Shown here piece after piece: positions 19,901 through 29,126 of a stretch of 35,505 nucleotides of DNA. This DNA is from an uncultured Mycoplasmatota bacterium (GTDB lineage Bacteria; Bacillota_I; Bacilli_A; RF39; UBA660). The DNA is taken from NCBI GenBank assembly GCA_946488855.1, contig CAMLWC010000011.1, positions 1 through 35,505 on the forward strand. Direction: 5' to 3'. Made by a program: the position numbers and the translations under genes. How positions within the stretch are numbered: position 1 is the stretch's first letter; every line of letters begins with the position of its first letter. The notes under the pieces were generated by a model. It was given only the letters and a program-made list of their open reading frames with translations, was not told the DNA's origin and searched no databases.

Positions 19901-20644
19901 AGTGAAATGATAAATTAAGAACAATACACCTGTTATAACAATAACTAATAAAATAAATAATAATATTTTAGTTAAAAGATTGTTCTTTTTTATATTTTCT
20001 TTTATTTCTTTTAAATCTTCAAAATCATCACTAGAAAAATCCATACTAGATGTGAAAAATGATTTATCAATATTTTCTTGAATCAACTGAGTATTTTGTA
20101 ACTGTGTATTTTGTAATTCACTATTCTTTATTTCTTCCTTAACTTCAGATTTTAAATTAGGATCACAAATTGATTTTAAATCATCTAATAAGTCAGAAGT
20201 AACTTCTGCTCTACTATTATTAGATATTGCTTCAATCATACTTTTTAATTGTTCTTCATCAACATTATCAGGTACTTTAGTATCAGAATTTAAATCAATA
20301 TTTTTTAATACATTATATTTTATATTAGAATATCTACTATCTTTATCAGTTCTTTCACTTTTAGCTTTATTTAAAACATCTCTTATATCATAATTTTTTT
20401 GTTCTTCTATTTCTTCTACTAAAGGTTTTATTTCCTCTGCCTTATGTTCTTTTGGCTTGTTTACATTATTAGTTCCATTTATTAATTCTTTTATTTTTTC
20501 AATATCAATTTTTTCATTTTTTTCAATCACAGATATTCCTTCAACATTTGAGTATTCTGCTTCATCATATATAGTACGGTATAATTCTTTATTCTTAACT
20601 GTTCGACTTTTTAATTCATAATATTTTTCCATTCTACTTGGCAT
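19895..20644 (-). CDS. hypothetical tail-anchored protein
   Basis: Charged/low-complexity ORF with C-terminal TM (LLTKILLFILLVIVITGVLFLIYHF). Confidence 0.7.
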   Translation of the reverse strand: MPSRMEKYYELKSRTVKNKELYRTIYDEAEYSNVEGISVIEKNEKIDIEKIKELINGTNNVNKPKEHKAEEIKPLVEEIEEQKNYDIRDVLNKAKSERTDKDSRYSNIKYNVLKNIDLNSDTKVPDNVDEEQLKSMIEAISNNSRAEVTSDLLDDLKSICDPNLKSEVKEEIKNSELQNTQLQNTQLIQENIDKSFFTSSMDFSSDDFEDLKEIKENIKKNNLLTKILLFILLVIVITGVLFLIYHFTK

Positions 20645-20751
20645 ATCCTCACCGTACCCTTCTAATAATATAATAACATATTTAAAAAAATAATGAAATA
20701 GGTACTTGAATTTTTTTAATTATTTTTTTATAATTGTAAAGGAGGGATAAA

Positions 20752-20943
20752 ATGAAAGTTACAATAACTGAGGAAAATTGTATTGGTTGTGGTCAATGTG
20801 AAGCAACATGCAGTGATGTATTTAAAATTGAAGATGATGGAATAGCTCACGTAGTTGGTGAAGTTAAAGAAGAATTTAAAGAAGATGTAGAAACTGCCGC
20901 TGATGGTTGTCCTACAAGTGCTATAAATGTTGAAAACGCTTAA
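20752..20943 (+). CDS. single-cluster [4Fe-4S] ferredoxin
   Basis: CIGCGQCEATC ... DGCPTSAI. Confidence 0.95.
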   Translation: MKVTITEENCIGCGQCEATCSDVFKIEDDGIAHVVGEVKEEFKEDVETAADGCPTSAINVENA

Positions 20944-20959
20944 AATTTAAGCGTTTTTT
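20933..20959. terminator. hairpin spanning both convergent stops (ferredoxin/rluB)
   Basis: AAAACGCTTAAA-A-TTTAAGCGTTTT followed by T; includes both TAA stops. Confidence 0.8.
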
Positions 20960-21669
20960 AATGCATATAATTTTTTTACTTCTTTAATTGTTAAATAACG
21001 ATATTCTCCAGGTTTTAATCCCTTTAAATCTAAAAATGCTATTTTTTCTCTTTTTAATTTAACTACTTCATGATTTACAGATTCAAACATTTTTTTAACT
21101 TGATGATTTCTTCCTTCATGAATAGTTATTTGTACAAAAGAATGATCTTTGTCTTTTTTTCTTACTTTTACCTTACAAGGAGCAGTTTTAACACCATCTA
21201 TTAAAACGCCTCTTTCTAGTTGTTTAATTTCTAATCCAGTTAAAACACCTTTTATTTTAGCAACATATACTTTATCTATATTATTTTTAGGATGAATTAA
21301 TAAATTAGTTAATTCACCATCATTAGTTAATAATAATATTCCAGTTGTATCGTAATCTAATCTTCCTATTGGATAAATTCTTTTAGTAGTTTCAATCAAA
21401 TCTAAAACTGTTTTTCTATTTTTATCATCATTAGTAGTAGTTACAACACCTCTTGGTTTATATAATAAGATATACTCTTTATTTTCTTTAGAAATTATTT
21501 TATTATCAATCATTATCTCATCATTATCGTTTACTTTAGTTCCTAATTCATAAACTATTTTACCATTAACTCTTACCTTACCATTTATAATTAATTCTTC
21601 TGCTTTTCTTCTTGAACAATATCCACTATTAGCTATAACTTTTTGTAATCTTTCCATTAAAACCACCAA
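20947..21669 (-). CDS. rluB: 23S rRNA pseudouridine synthase RluB-type
   Basis: S4 domain ANSGYCSRRKAEELI; YPIGRLDYDTTGILLLTNDGEL; EGRNHQVKKM. Confidence 0.96.
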   Translation of the reverse strand: MVVLMERLQKVIANSGYCSRRKAEELIINGKVRVNGKIVYELGTKVNDNDEIMIDNKIISKENKEYILLYKPRGVVTTTNDDKNRKTVLDLIETTKRIYPIGRLDYDTTGILLLTNDGELTNLLIHPKNNIDKVYVAKIKGVLTGLEIKQLERGVLIDGVKTAPCKVKVRKKDKDHSFVQITIHEGRNHQVKKMFESVNHEVVKLKREKIAFLDLKGLKPGEYRYLTIKEVKKLYALKNA

Positions 21670-21698
21670 TTAAATTATATACTATAAAAGTAATAAAA

Positions 21699-22187
21699 TC
21701 AAGAAATAAAGTTAATAAATAAAATACTTATTGTTATACTTATTAAATCAGCAAGGAGTCCGACCCATAAAGCATATTTTATTTTTTTAATACCAATACT
21801 ACCAAAATATAAAGTTAATATATAAAAAGTTGTATCAGTTGTACCTTGAATATAAGAAGCTAATGTTCCTAACATACTATCTGGCCCAAACATTTCATAA
21901 ATATTAGTTAAAATAGCTAAAGAAGATGTTCCTGATATTGGCCGCATTATTATCATCGGTAATATTTGATTAGGAATAAAAGATATAAATTTAAATAAAT
22001 CAACTATATTACTTTTTAAAAAAATATTTACTGATAAAATCATTGCTAATAAGCACGGAAACAATTTTAAAACCAAATCAAAACTTTCTTTAGCTCCTTC
22101 AATAAAAGTATCATATACTGGTACTTTTTTGATAATTCCATAAATTATTACAATTAAAACAATTAAAGGCATTATATAATTAGACAT
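21699..22187 (-). CDS. spmB: spore maturation protein SpmB
   Basis: MRPISGTSSLAIL, YIQGTTDTTFYILTLYFGSIG; located after spmA; ATG at 22187 has GAGG upstream. Confidence 0.93.
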   Translation of the reverse strand: MSNYIMPLIVLIVIIYGIIKKVPVYDTFIEGAKESFDLVLKLFPCLLAMILSVNIFLKSNIVDLFKFISFIPNQILPMIIMRPISGTSSLAILTNIYEMFGPDSMLGTLASYIQGTTDTTFYILTLYFGSIGIKKIKYALWVGLLADLISITISILFINFIS

Positions 22188-22758
22188 AGAACCTCGCAAA
22201 TATTCTATCAATTATTAAACCTGATAAAGTACTTAAGAATGTTATTATTATACAAGGTAAAACAATACCTGTAGGATTAATACTTCCATACATCATTCTT
22301 AAAGAAATAATTGTAGTAGGTATAATCGTTACACCACTAGTATTTAAAACTAAAAATGTTATCATAGATCTAGTTGCAGTATCCTTTTTTTTATTTAATT
22401 GCTGTAATGATTGCATTGCTTTTAATCCAAAAGGAGTAGCTGCATTACCTAATCCAAACATATTAGCAATTATATTAGAACTTATATAACTTAAAGATTC
22501 ATGATTAGTTGGTATTTCAGGGAAAATATGTTTTAATATAATCGATAATTTACTTGATAATTTTTTTAATAAACCTGATGCTTCTGCTATTTTAGCTATT
22601 CCTAACCATAAAGCCATAACAGGAAAAATTTTAATAATCATATCAAAGGATGTTTTAGTACTATCTAAGATAGATTCGTTTATTACCTCAATATTATTAT
22701 TTAATAAACAATACAGTACTCCTATTATAATGAAATAACCCCATATTTTATTTACCAT
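22180..22758 (-). CDS. spmA: spore maturation protein SpmA
   Basis: ANMFGLGNAATPFGLKAM, TFLVLNTSGVTIIPTTIISLR. Confidence 0.94.
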   Translation of the reverse strand: MVNKIWGYFIIIGVLYCLLNNNIEVINESILDSTKTSFDMIIKIFPVMALWLGIAKIAEASGLLKKLSSKLSIILKHIFPEIPTNHESLSYISSNIIANMFGLGNAATPFGLKAMQSLQQLNKKKDTATRSMITFLVLNTSGVTIIPTTIISLRMMYGSINPTGIVLPCIIITFLSTLSGLIIDRIFARFYV

Positions 22759-23825
22759 AAATTACTAAACCACTCTTTCAATTTATCAAAAAAACTTTTC
22801 TCTTCTTTTTTAGTAACATATATATATTCTTCATGAACTTTTTTATCATTAATTAATACCTCAACTATTCCTACTTTATCGTTATCAGAATAATTTTGTT
22901 TTTTTTCTAATTTAAAATTTAATAGTATTTTATTATCTTTATTTTCTAATGTATAATTAAAATTATTTTTTATATATAGTGTATCTAAATAATAATTTTC
23001 ATCAATTATTTCTATTTCACCTTCTTTTAAGATGTTATAATTTGTATAATTATCAAATGCTTCTTCAAATAAATTAATATGATCTACAAAGTCATTACCA
23101 TCATTTAAAGTAACAACAACTAAATTAACATTATCTTTAGAAGCAGTTGTTACTAAGGTTCTTTTAGCAATATCAGTAAAACCAGTTTTCCCACCTGTTA
23201 TATAATCATGACTATGTAATAATTTATTTTTATTTACCCAAGAATAATAATTCATATTAGTCCTTAACGTATATTTTTTTGTACTTACTATTTTTCTATA
23301 TGTTTCATTTTTCATAGCATAGCTAGTTAATAATGCCATATCATATGCTGTAGATAAATTGCCACCATTTTCATCTAAACCATGTGGATTATTGAATTTA
23401 CTATTTTTCATACCGATTTCCACAGCTTTTTTATTCATCATTGTAACAAAATTATCAACATCTCCACCAACATAATTAGCAATCGCTAAAGCAGCATCAT
23501 TCCCACTTCTTAACATTAATCCATATAATAATGACTCTAAAGTTATTTCTTCTCCTTGTTTGATATAAACACCTGATCCATAAGCTTTAGTTATTTCTTC
23601 TCCAATTGTAACAACATCATTAACATCTTTATTTTCAATAGCTACAATAGCTGTCATTATTTTGGATATTGAAGCAACACTTCTTACATCGTTCATATTA
23701 TCAGAATAAATAACATTTAAACTGTCCATATCCATTAATACTGTACTAGTTGCACTACTAGAATAAGCTCTTACATTTATTGGTATCAACAATAATAAAA
23801 TCAACAACTTTTTCATACACTTCAC
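22752..23825 (-). CDS. D-alanyl-D-alanine carboxypeptidase (DacB/DacF type, PBP5-like)
   Basis: Signal peptide, SVASISKIMTA (SxxK), RSGNDAA (SxN), TGGKTGFT (KTG). Confidence 0.95.
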   Translation of the reverse strand: MKCMKKLLILLLLIPINVRAYSSSATSTVLMDMDSLNVIYSDNMNDVRSVASISKIMTAIVAIENKDVNDVVTIGEEITKAYGSGVYIKQGEEITLESLLYGLMLRSGNDAALAIANYVGGDVDNFVTMMNKKAVEIGMKNSKFNNPHGLDENGGNLSTAYDMALLTSYAMKNETYRKIVSTKKYTLRTNMNYYSWVNKNKLLHSHDYITGGKTGFTDIAKRTLVTTASKDNVNLVVVTLNDGNDFVDHINLFEEAFDNYTNYNILKEGEIEIIDENYYLDTLYIKNNFNYTLENKDNKILLNFKLEKKQNYSDNDKVGIVEVLINDKKVHEEYIYVTKKEEKSFFDKLKEWFSNLW

Positions 23826-23839
23826 CTATAAAATAGTAT

Positions 23840-23863
23840 GAAAAAAAGTCTAAATATAGACTT
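23840..23863 (-). terminator. intrinsic terminator of the superoxide reductase gene
   Basis: AAGTCTA-TATT-TAGACTT + T7 on the minus strand. Confidence 0.85.
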
Positions 23864-24188
23864 AAATTTCTTTTTTCCACAACCCGTGTTTATTACAATA
23901 AGCATAAATTATACTATCTTTTTCATAATCAAATATAGCTTTTGGTTCTTCATTTGGTTTTAATAAATATTTAATAATTTTATTACCTTTTACCATTGCA
24001 ATCCATTCTATATAATGATCTTCTTCCATTGGATGCACTACTTCACCTATAGTAACATATACCTTATCATCTTTAATTTCACAAAATGGTACATGTTTTT
24101 CTAAACTAGCATCTACACTATTTACTTTGATTAAATCGCCTTCATTATCTAATGATTCAATTATTCCTAACTTTTTATAAAAATTCAT
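23862..24188 (-). CDS. superoxide reductase (neelaredoxin/desulfoferrodoxin SOR domain)
   Basis: EKHVP, HPMEEDHYIEWI, AYCNKHGLWK ligand motifs; no N-terminal desulforedoxin domain. Confidence 0.93.
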   Translation of the reverse strand: MNFYKKLGIIESLDNEGDLIKVNSVDASLEKHVPFCEIKDDKVYVTIGEVVHPMEEDHYIEWIAMVKGNKIIKYLLKPNEEPKAIFDYEKDSIIYAYCNKHGLWKKEI

Positions 24189-24190
24189 AA

Positions 24191-24952
24191 TTACCTCCTT
24201 AATTTTTTATTAGCCTTTCTTTCTTTTTTTAACTCTTTCTTAGCTAATTTTAATTCCTTCTTAGTTTTTTTTAATTCTAACTTTGTTTTAATAAAATCAA
24301 TATTAACATTGCTTATGACTGCCTTAACTTTAGGAAATGATTCCATTAAACGTTTCGTCCATATAGATTTAGAAATCAAAACTTCTTTAACTTTTTTTGT
24401 TATTTCTTCAGTATTATCTTTCTTTAAAAATCTAACTGCAGTATTTTTAAAACTATTAATAATTTTTAAAGAAATAGAAAAATCAATTATAAATATTATA
24501 AATATTATTGAAGATATTATTCTTAAAATATCTACATTAGCTAAAGAAAATACCGAAAATATAAGTGGATTAGTAATATATATCACAACACACCCTAATA
24601 AACCAAAAGGTATTAATGTTTCTAAACATATTCGACCATTAATATTATATTTCATTTCAGAATAGTCCCACCATCTTGCTTTAAATAATTTTTCCATTAT
24701 ATAGCTGGTAAAATATTCCAAAACAGCAAATAAAATCATTGACATACCAAACGTAACAAAAATACTTTCTTTATATTTAGTTAAAAAAATTGTAGCAATT
24801 AATCCACCAACTCCATAAATAGGACAATATGGCCCAATTAAAAAACCTCTATTAACAAAAGTTTTTTGGGTAAAATTATTATAAGACATTTCAACTACCC
24901 AACCTAAAAAAGCATATATAATAAATATTAAAAATAACTCTACTAAATTCAT
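24191..24952 (-). CDS. putative ABC-transporter type IV permease (CmpB/DUF1113 family)
   Basis: FLIFIIYAFLGWVVEMSYNN, NRGFLIGPYCPIYGVGG, WWDYSEMKYNINGRICLE; ATG at 24952 has GAGGT upstream. Confidence 0.85.
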   Translation of the reverse strand: MNLVELFLIFIIYAFLGWVVEMSYNNFTQKTFVNRGFLIGPYCPIYGVGGLIATIFLTKYKESIFVTFGMSMILFAVLEYFTSYIMEKLFKARWWDYSEMKYNINGRICLETLIPFGLLGCVVIYITNPLIFSVFSLANVDILRIISSIIFIIFIIDFSISLKIINSFKNTAVRFLKKDNTEEITKKVKEVLISKSIWTKRLMESFPKVKAVISNVNIDFIKTKLELKKTKKELKLAKKELKKERKANKKLRR

Positions 24953-25002
24953 AAAATTACCTCGTTTCATAATTATATCATAAAATAAAAATTTTAACAA
25001 CT

Positions 25003-25029
25003 TTAGCACTCACTATTGACAAGTGCTAA
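25003..25029. promoter_or_regulatory. CIRCE operator (HrcA site)
   Basis: TTAGCACTC-N9-AAGTGCTAA, one mismatch from TTAGCACTC-N9-GAGTGCTAA. Confidence 0.95.
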
Positions 25030-25044
25030 AGCAAGTGATATACT
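25016..25044 (+). promoter_or_regulatory. clpB promoter overlapping CIRCE
   Basis: TTGACA - 17 bp - TATACT. Confidence 0.9.
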
Positions 25045-25090
25045 TTTATCGTTGATTAAAATAATCAACATTAAAAAGGAGGGATAAAAT

Positions 25091-27199
25091 ATGAATCCAT
25101 ACCAAGAAAATCTTGAAAATGTTTTAGAAAAATATGGACGAGATATCACACAAGCAGTGAAAGATAATAAAATTGATCCTGTTATTGGTCGTGATGATGA
25201 AATAAGAAGTATAACTAGAATTTTATCTAGAAAAACTAAAAATAATCCAGTTTTAATTGGTGAACCTGGTGTTGGTAAAACCGCTATTGTCGAAGGATTA
25301 GCTACTCGTATTGTTAAAGGTGACGTTCCTAATAGTTTAAAAAATAAAACAATTTGGGAACTAGATATGGGTGCTTTAATAGCTGGTGCTAAATATCGTG
25401 GTGAATTTGAGGAAAGATTAAAAGCTGTATTAAAAGAAGTAAAAGATTCTAATGGCGATATTATTATGTTTATTGATGAAATTCATATGATTGTTGGAGC
25501 TGGTGCTTTAGAAGGTGCTATGGATGCTGGTAATATGCTAAAACCAATGTTAGCTCGTGGCGAAATTCATTGTATCGGTGCTACAACATTAAATGAATAC
25601 CGTAAATATATTGAAAAAGATGGCGCATTAGAAAGAAGATTCCAAAAAATTTTAGTTGCTCCACCTACTGTATTAGATACTATTACTATTTTAAGAGGTT
25701 TAAAGCCAAAATTAGAAGTATATCATGGTGTTAATATTAAAGATAAAGCTTTAATAGCAGCTGCTACTTTATCAGATCGATACATAACTGATAGATTTTT
25801 ACCTGATAAAGCAATCGATTTAATTGATGAAGCATGTGCTACTATCAAAGTACAAATGGAATCAGTTCCAACTGAATTAGATACTTTAACAAGACATATA
25901 ATGCAACTACAAATTGAAAAAGAAGCATTAAAAAAAGAAAAAGATGATTTATCAAAACATCGTAAAGAAGAAATTGATAAAGAAATTGAATCTTTAAAAG
26001 AAAAAGAATCTAAATTAAGAAAAAATTGGGAAGAAGAAAAAGAAATTAATAATTTAATTAGTAAGAAAAAAGAAGAAATTGATAATACTAAACATAAATT
26101 AGAAAAAGCTGAAAACGAATATGATTTAGAAACAGCTGCTAAATTAAGACATGGTGTATTACCTCAATTAGAAAAAGAATTAGCTGAATTAAATAATAAA
26201 AATAAATCCGATATTTTAAGTGATACAGTTGATGATAATGATATTGCTAAAATAATATCTAAGTGGACTAATATTCCTATTAATAAATTAGTCGATAGTG
26301 AAAAAGATAAATTACTTAATTTAAATGAAAATATGAAAAAAAGAGTAAAAGGCCAAGATGAAGCTATTAAATTAGTTAGTGACGCTATTATAAGAGCTAG
26401 AGCTGGTATTAAAGATCCTAATAAACCAATCGGTTCATTTATCTTCTTAGGTCCTACTGGTGTTGGTAAAACAGAAGTAGCAAGAACTTTAGCTTACGAA
26501 CTATTTGATGATGAAAGACACATGATTAGAATTGATATGAGTGAATATATGGAAAGTCATTCTGTAGCTAGATTAATTGGTTCTCCTCCAGGATATATAG
26601 GATATGATGATGGTGGACAATTAACAGAAGCAGTTAGAAGAAATCCATATAGTATCGTTTTATTTGATGAAATTGAAAAAGCTCATAAAGATGTATTTAA
26701 TATTTTATTACAAATATTAGATGATGGTAGAATTACTGATTCACAAGGAAGAACAGTTGATTTTAAAAATACCATTATTATAATGACATCTAATTTAGGT
26801 AGTGAATATATTCTAGAAAATGTAGAAAACTCACATGAATTAGTTATGAACGAATTAAGACAAACATTTAAACCAGAATTTATTAACCGTATTGATGAAA
26901 TAATAGTGTTTAAATCATTAGACAAAAATGTAATTTATCAAATATTAGATAAAATTATTAAGGATATTGAAAAAAGACTAAGTGATAAACAATTAAAAAT
27001 AATTTTAACGGATAAAGCTAAAAATTATATTGTGGAAAACTCTTATGATTCTAAATATGGAGCTCGTCCAATTAAAAGATTTGTTACTAAAACTGTGGAA
27101 AATTTAATTGCTAATGAAATTATCAACAATGATGTTAAATTTAATTCGACAATTACAATTGATGTTGATAAAGATTTATATATACAAAAAATAGACTAA
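25091..27199 (+). CDS. clpB: AAA+ disaggregase ClpB lacking the N-terminal (Clp_N) domain
   Basis: Two Walker A motifs ([18 protein letters not shown]), long M-domain coiled coil, starts at [29 protein letters not shown]. Confidence 0.93.
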   Translation: MNPYQENLENVLEKYGRDITQAVKDNKIDPVIGRDDEIRSITRILSRKTKNNPVLIGEPGVGKTAIVEGLATRIVKGDVPNSLKNKTIWELDMGALIAGAKYRGEFEERLKAVLKEVKDSNGDIIMFIDEIHMIVGAGALEGAMDAGNMLKPMLARGEIHCIGATTLNEYRKYIEKDGALERRFQKILVAPPTVLDTITILRGLKPKLEVYHGVNIKDKALIAAATLSDRYITDRFLPDKAIDLIDEACATIKVQMESVPTELDTLTRHIMQLQIEKEALKKEKDDLSKHRKEEIDKEIESLKEKESKLRKNWEEEKEINNLISKKKEEIDNTKHKLEKAENEYDLETAAKLRHGVLPQLEKELAELNNKNKSDILSDTVDDNDIAKIISKWTNIPINKLVDSEKDKLLNLNENMKKRVKGQDEAIKLVSDAIIRARAGIKDPNKPIGSFIFLGPTGVGKTEVARTLAYELFDDERHMIRIDMSEYMESHSVARLIGSPPGYIGYDDGGQLTEAVRRNPYSIVLFDEIEKAHKDVFNILLQILDDGRITDSQGRTVDFKNTIIIMTSNLGSEYILENVENSHELVMNELRQTFKPEFINRIDEIIVFKSLDKNVIYQILDKIIKDIEKRLSDKQLKIILTDKAKNYIVENSYDSKYGARPIKRFVTKTVENLIANEIINNDVKFNSTITIDVDKDLYIQKID

Positions 27200-27212
27200 C
27201 GTCTATTTTTTT
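27190..27212. terminator. bidirectional terminator spanning both convergent stops (clpB/ynbB-like)
   Basis: AATAGAC-TAAC-GTCTATT with A run upstream and T7 downstream; clpB TAA in the loop, convergent TAG in the stem. Confidence 0.9.
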
Positions 27213-28411
27213 ATGTATTCTAAGGTTTTCATAATAGCTAACTTACCATATGGATACATTAAAGTTCCTTGTAAATAAGCAATATATGGTTCTCTTATCG
27301 GACCATCACAAGATAACTCAATCGAAGACCCTTGCGTAAATGTTCCTGCTGCCATAATAACTTTATCTTGATATCCTGGCATATCCCAAGGTATTGGTTC
27401 AACATAAGAATCAACTGGTGATCCTGCTTGAATACCTTGACAGAATTTAATTAATTTATTTTCATCATGAAAAATAATATTTTGAACAATATCTGCTCTT
27501 TCTTCATTATATTTTGGTTCAACATCATAGCCTAAACTTTCAAACACTTTACTAGCTAAAACAGCTGTTTTTAAACTACTAGCCACAACACTAGGTGCAA
27601 AATAAAGTCCTTGTAATAAATATTTATTAACACCTAAACTAGGTCCTACTTCTTTACCCTCTCCTGGCAATGTTAAACGTTCACCAACTAACTTAATTAA
27701 ATCTTTTCTACCTACTACATATGCACCATTAGGAGCAATTCCACCACCTAGATTTTTAATTAAAGATCCTACTACAATATCAGCGCCTACTTCAATTGGC
27801 TCTTTAGTTGACACAAATTCACAATAACAATTATCTATCATAATTATTACTTCTTTATCAATATTTTTAATAAATTTAATAACATTTTCAACTTTATCAA
27901 TTGTAATACTTTTTCTAGTAGAATAACCTTTTGATCTTTGAATTTCAATAACTTTTATTTTATTATTTTTTAAAACTTGTTCTATTTTATCATAATCAAA
28001 ATCATTATCAATTAAATCAATTTGTTTATAATTAACATTAAAAGATTTTAATGAACTAGGATTATCAACTATACCTATCACTTCATCCAAAGTATCATAT
28101 GGTTTACCTGTAATACTTAATAATGTATCATTAGGTCTAAGCAAAGCAAATAATGTTACAGTTAAAGCATGACTACCTGATATAAATTGATTTCTAACAA
28201 TAGCATCTTCTGCTTTAAATATATCAGCAAAAATCTTTTCAATTGTATCTCTACCACTATCATTATAACCATAACCAGTAGTAGAATTAAAATGTGTTTC
28301 TGATACACGATTTTCTTGGAATGCTTTTAAAACTTTTTCGCTATTATAAAAACATGTATTATCAATTAATTTAAATTGTTCTAAGCACTCACGTTCTAAT
28401 TCATCAATCAT
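27203..28411 (-). CDS. methionine gamma-lyase family / aluminium-resistance-like PLP protein (YnbB)
   Basis: GYGYNDSGRDTIEKIFADIF, GSLIKNLGGGIAPNGAYVVG, GEGKEVGPSLGVN. Confidence 0.93.
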   Translation of the reverse strand: MIDELERECLEQFKLIDNTCFYNSEKVLKAFQENRVSETHFNSTTGYGYNDSGRDTIEKIFADIFKAEDAIVRNQFISGSHALTVTLFALLRPNDTLLSITGKPYDTLDEVIGIVDNPSSLKSFNVNYKQIDLIDNDFDYDKIEQVLKNNKIKVIEIQRSKGYSTRKSITIDKVENVIKFIKNIDKEVIIMIDNCYCEFVSTKEPIEVGADIVVGSLIKNLGGGIAPNGAYVVGRKDLIKLVGERLTLPGEGKEVGPSLGVNKYLLQGLYFAPSVVASSLKTAVLASKVFESLGYDVEPKYNEERADIVQNIIFHDENKLIKFCQGIQAGSPVDSYVEPIPWDMPGYQDKVIMAAGTFTQGSSIELSCDGPIREPYIAYLQGTLMYPYGKLAIMKTLEYIKK

Positions 28412-29126
28412 TTTTTACACCACCATCAACTCTTATTATTGTATTATTAATATAAGTATCATTTATTAAATAATTTACTACATTAGCAATTTCTTCTGGA
28501 TCAGCAAATCTATTTAATAATATTTTGTTTAATTGTTTATTTTTAAATTCAATATCCATATCTTTATTCATATCAGTATCAACCCAACCACAAGCAATAG
28601 CGTTAACAGTAATATAAGGAGCATAGATATTAGCAAAATTATGAGTTAGCGAATTTAACCCTGCTTTAGATGCATCATAATCTAAACTTTCTTTATAATA
28701 AGTATCAATACCATTAGTAGAAGAAATATTTATTATTTTTCCTTTTTTATTTTTAAACATATATTCACCAATATATTTACTAGTTAAAAAAGGGCCTATC
28801 AAATTAACATCTAATATTTTTTTAAAGTTATCCACAGTTTTATCTTCTAAAATTGTATCAATAGCTATTCCTGCATTATTAATTAAAACATCAATTGAAT
28901 TAAATTTAGAAATTGTATTATCTAGCAATTTAATTACCTCTTCTTCTTTTGATACGTCACTTTTTAAAACTAAAACATTAGTATATTTTTCTAATTCTTC
29001 TTTGGTTTGTAAAGCATTAGTATCATCATTTACATAGGTTAAAACTAAATTGTGTTTCGATTTAGCTAAAATTAAAGCAATAGCCTTACCTATTCCTTTC
29101 GTCCCACCTGTTATAACAATAGTCAT
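28404..29126 (-). CDS. SDR-family oxidoreductase (FabG-like)
   Basis: TGGTKGIGKAIA, NNAGIA, YDASKAGL. Confidence 0.94.
   Translation of the reverse strand: MTIVITGGTKGIGKAIALILAKSKHNLVLTYVNDDTNALQTKEELEKYTNVLVLKSDVSKEEEVIKLLDNTISKFNSIDVLINNAGIAIDTILEDKTVDNFKKILDVNLIGPFLTSKYIGEYMFKNKKGKIINISSTNGIDTYYKESLDYDASKAGLNSLTHNFANIYAPYITVNAIACGWVDTDMNKDMDIEFKNKQLNKILLNRFADPEEIANVVNYLINDTYINNTIIRVDGGVKND

Noticed and set aside
24309-24665. 118-aa plus-strand ORF opposite the CmpB-like gene
   Set aside because: Antisense to a better supported membrane protein; no SD
26683-26925. Minus-strand ORF inside clpB
   Set aside because: Lies opposite the conserved D2 AAA+ region
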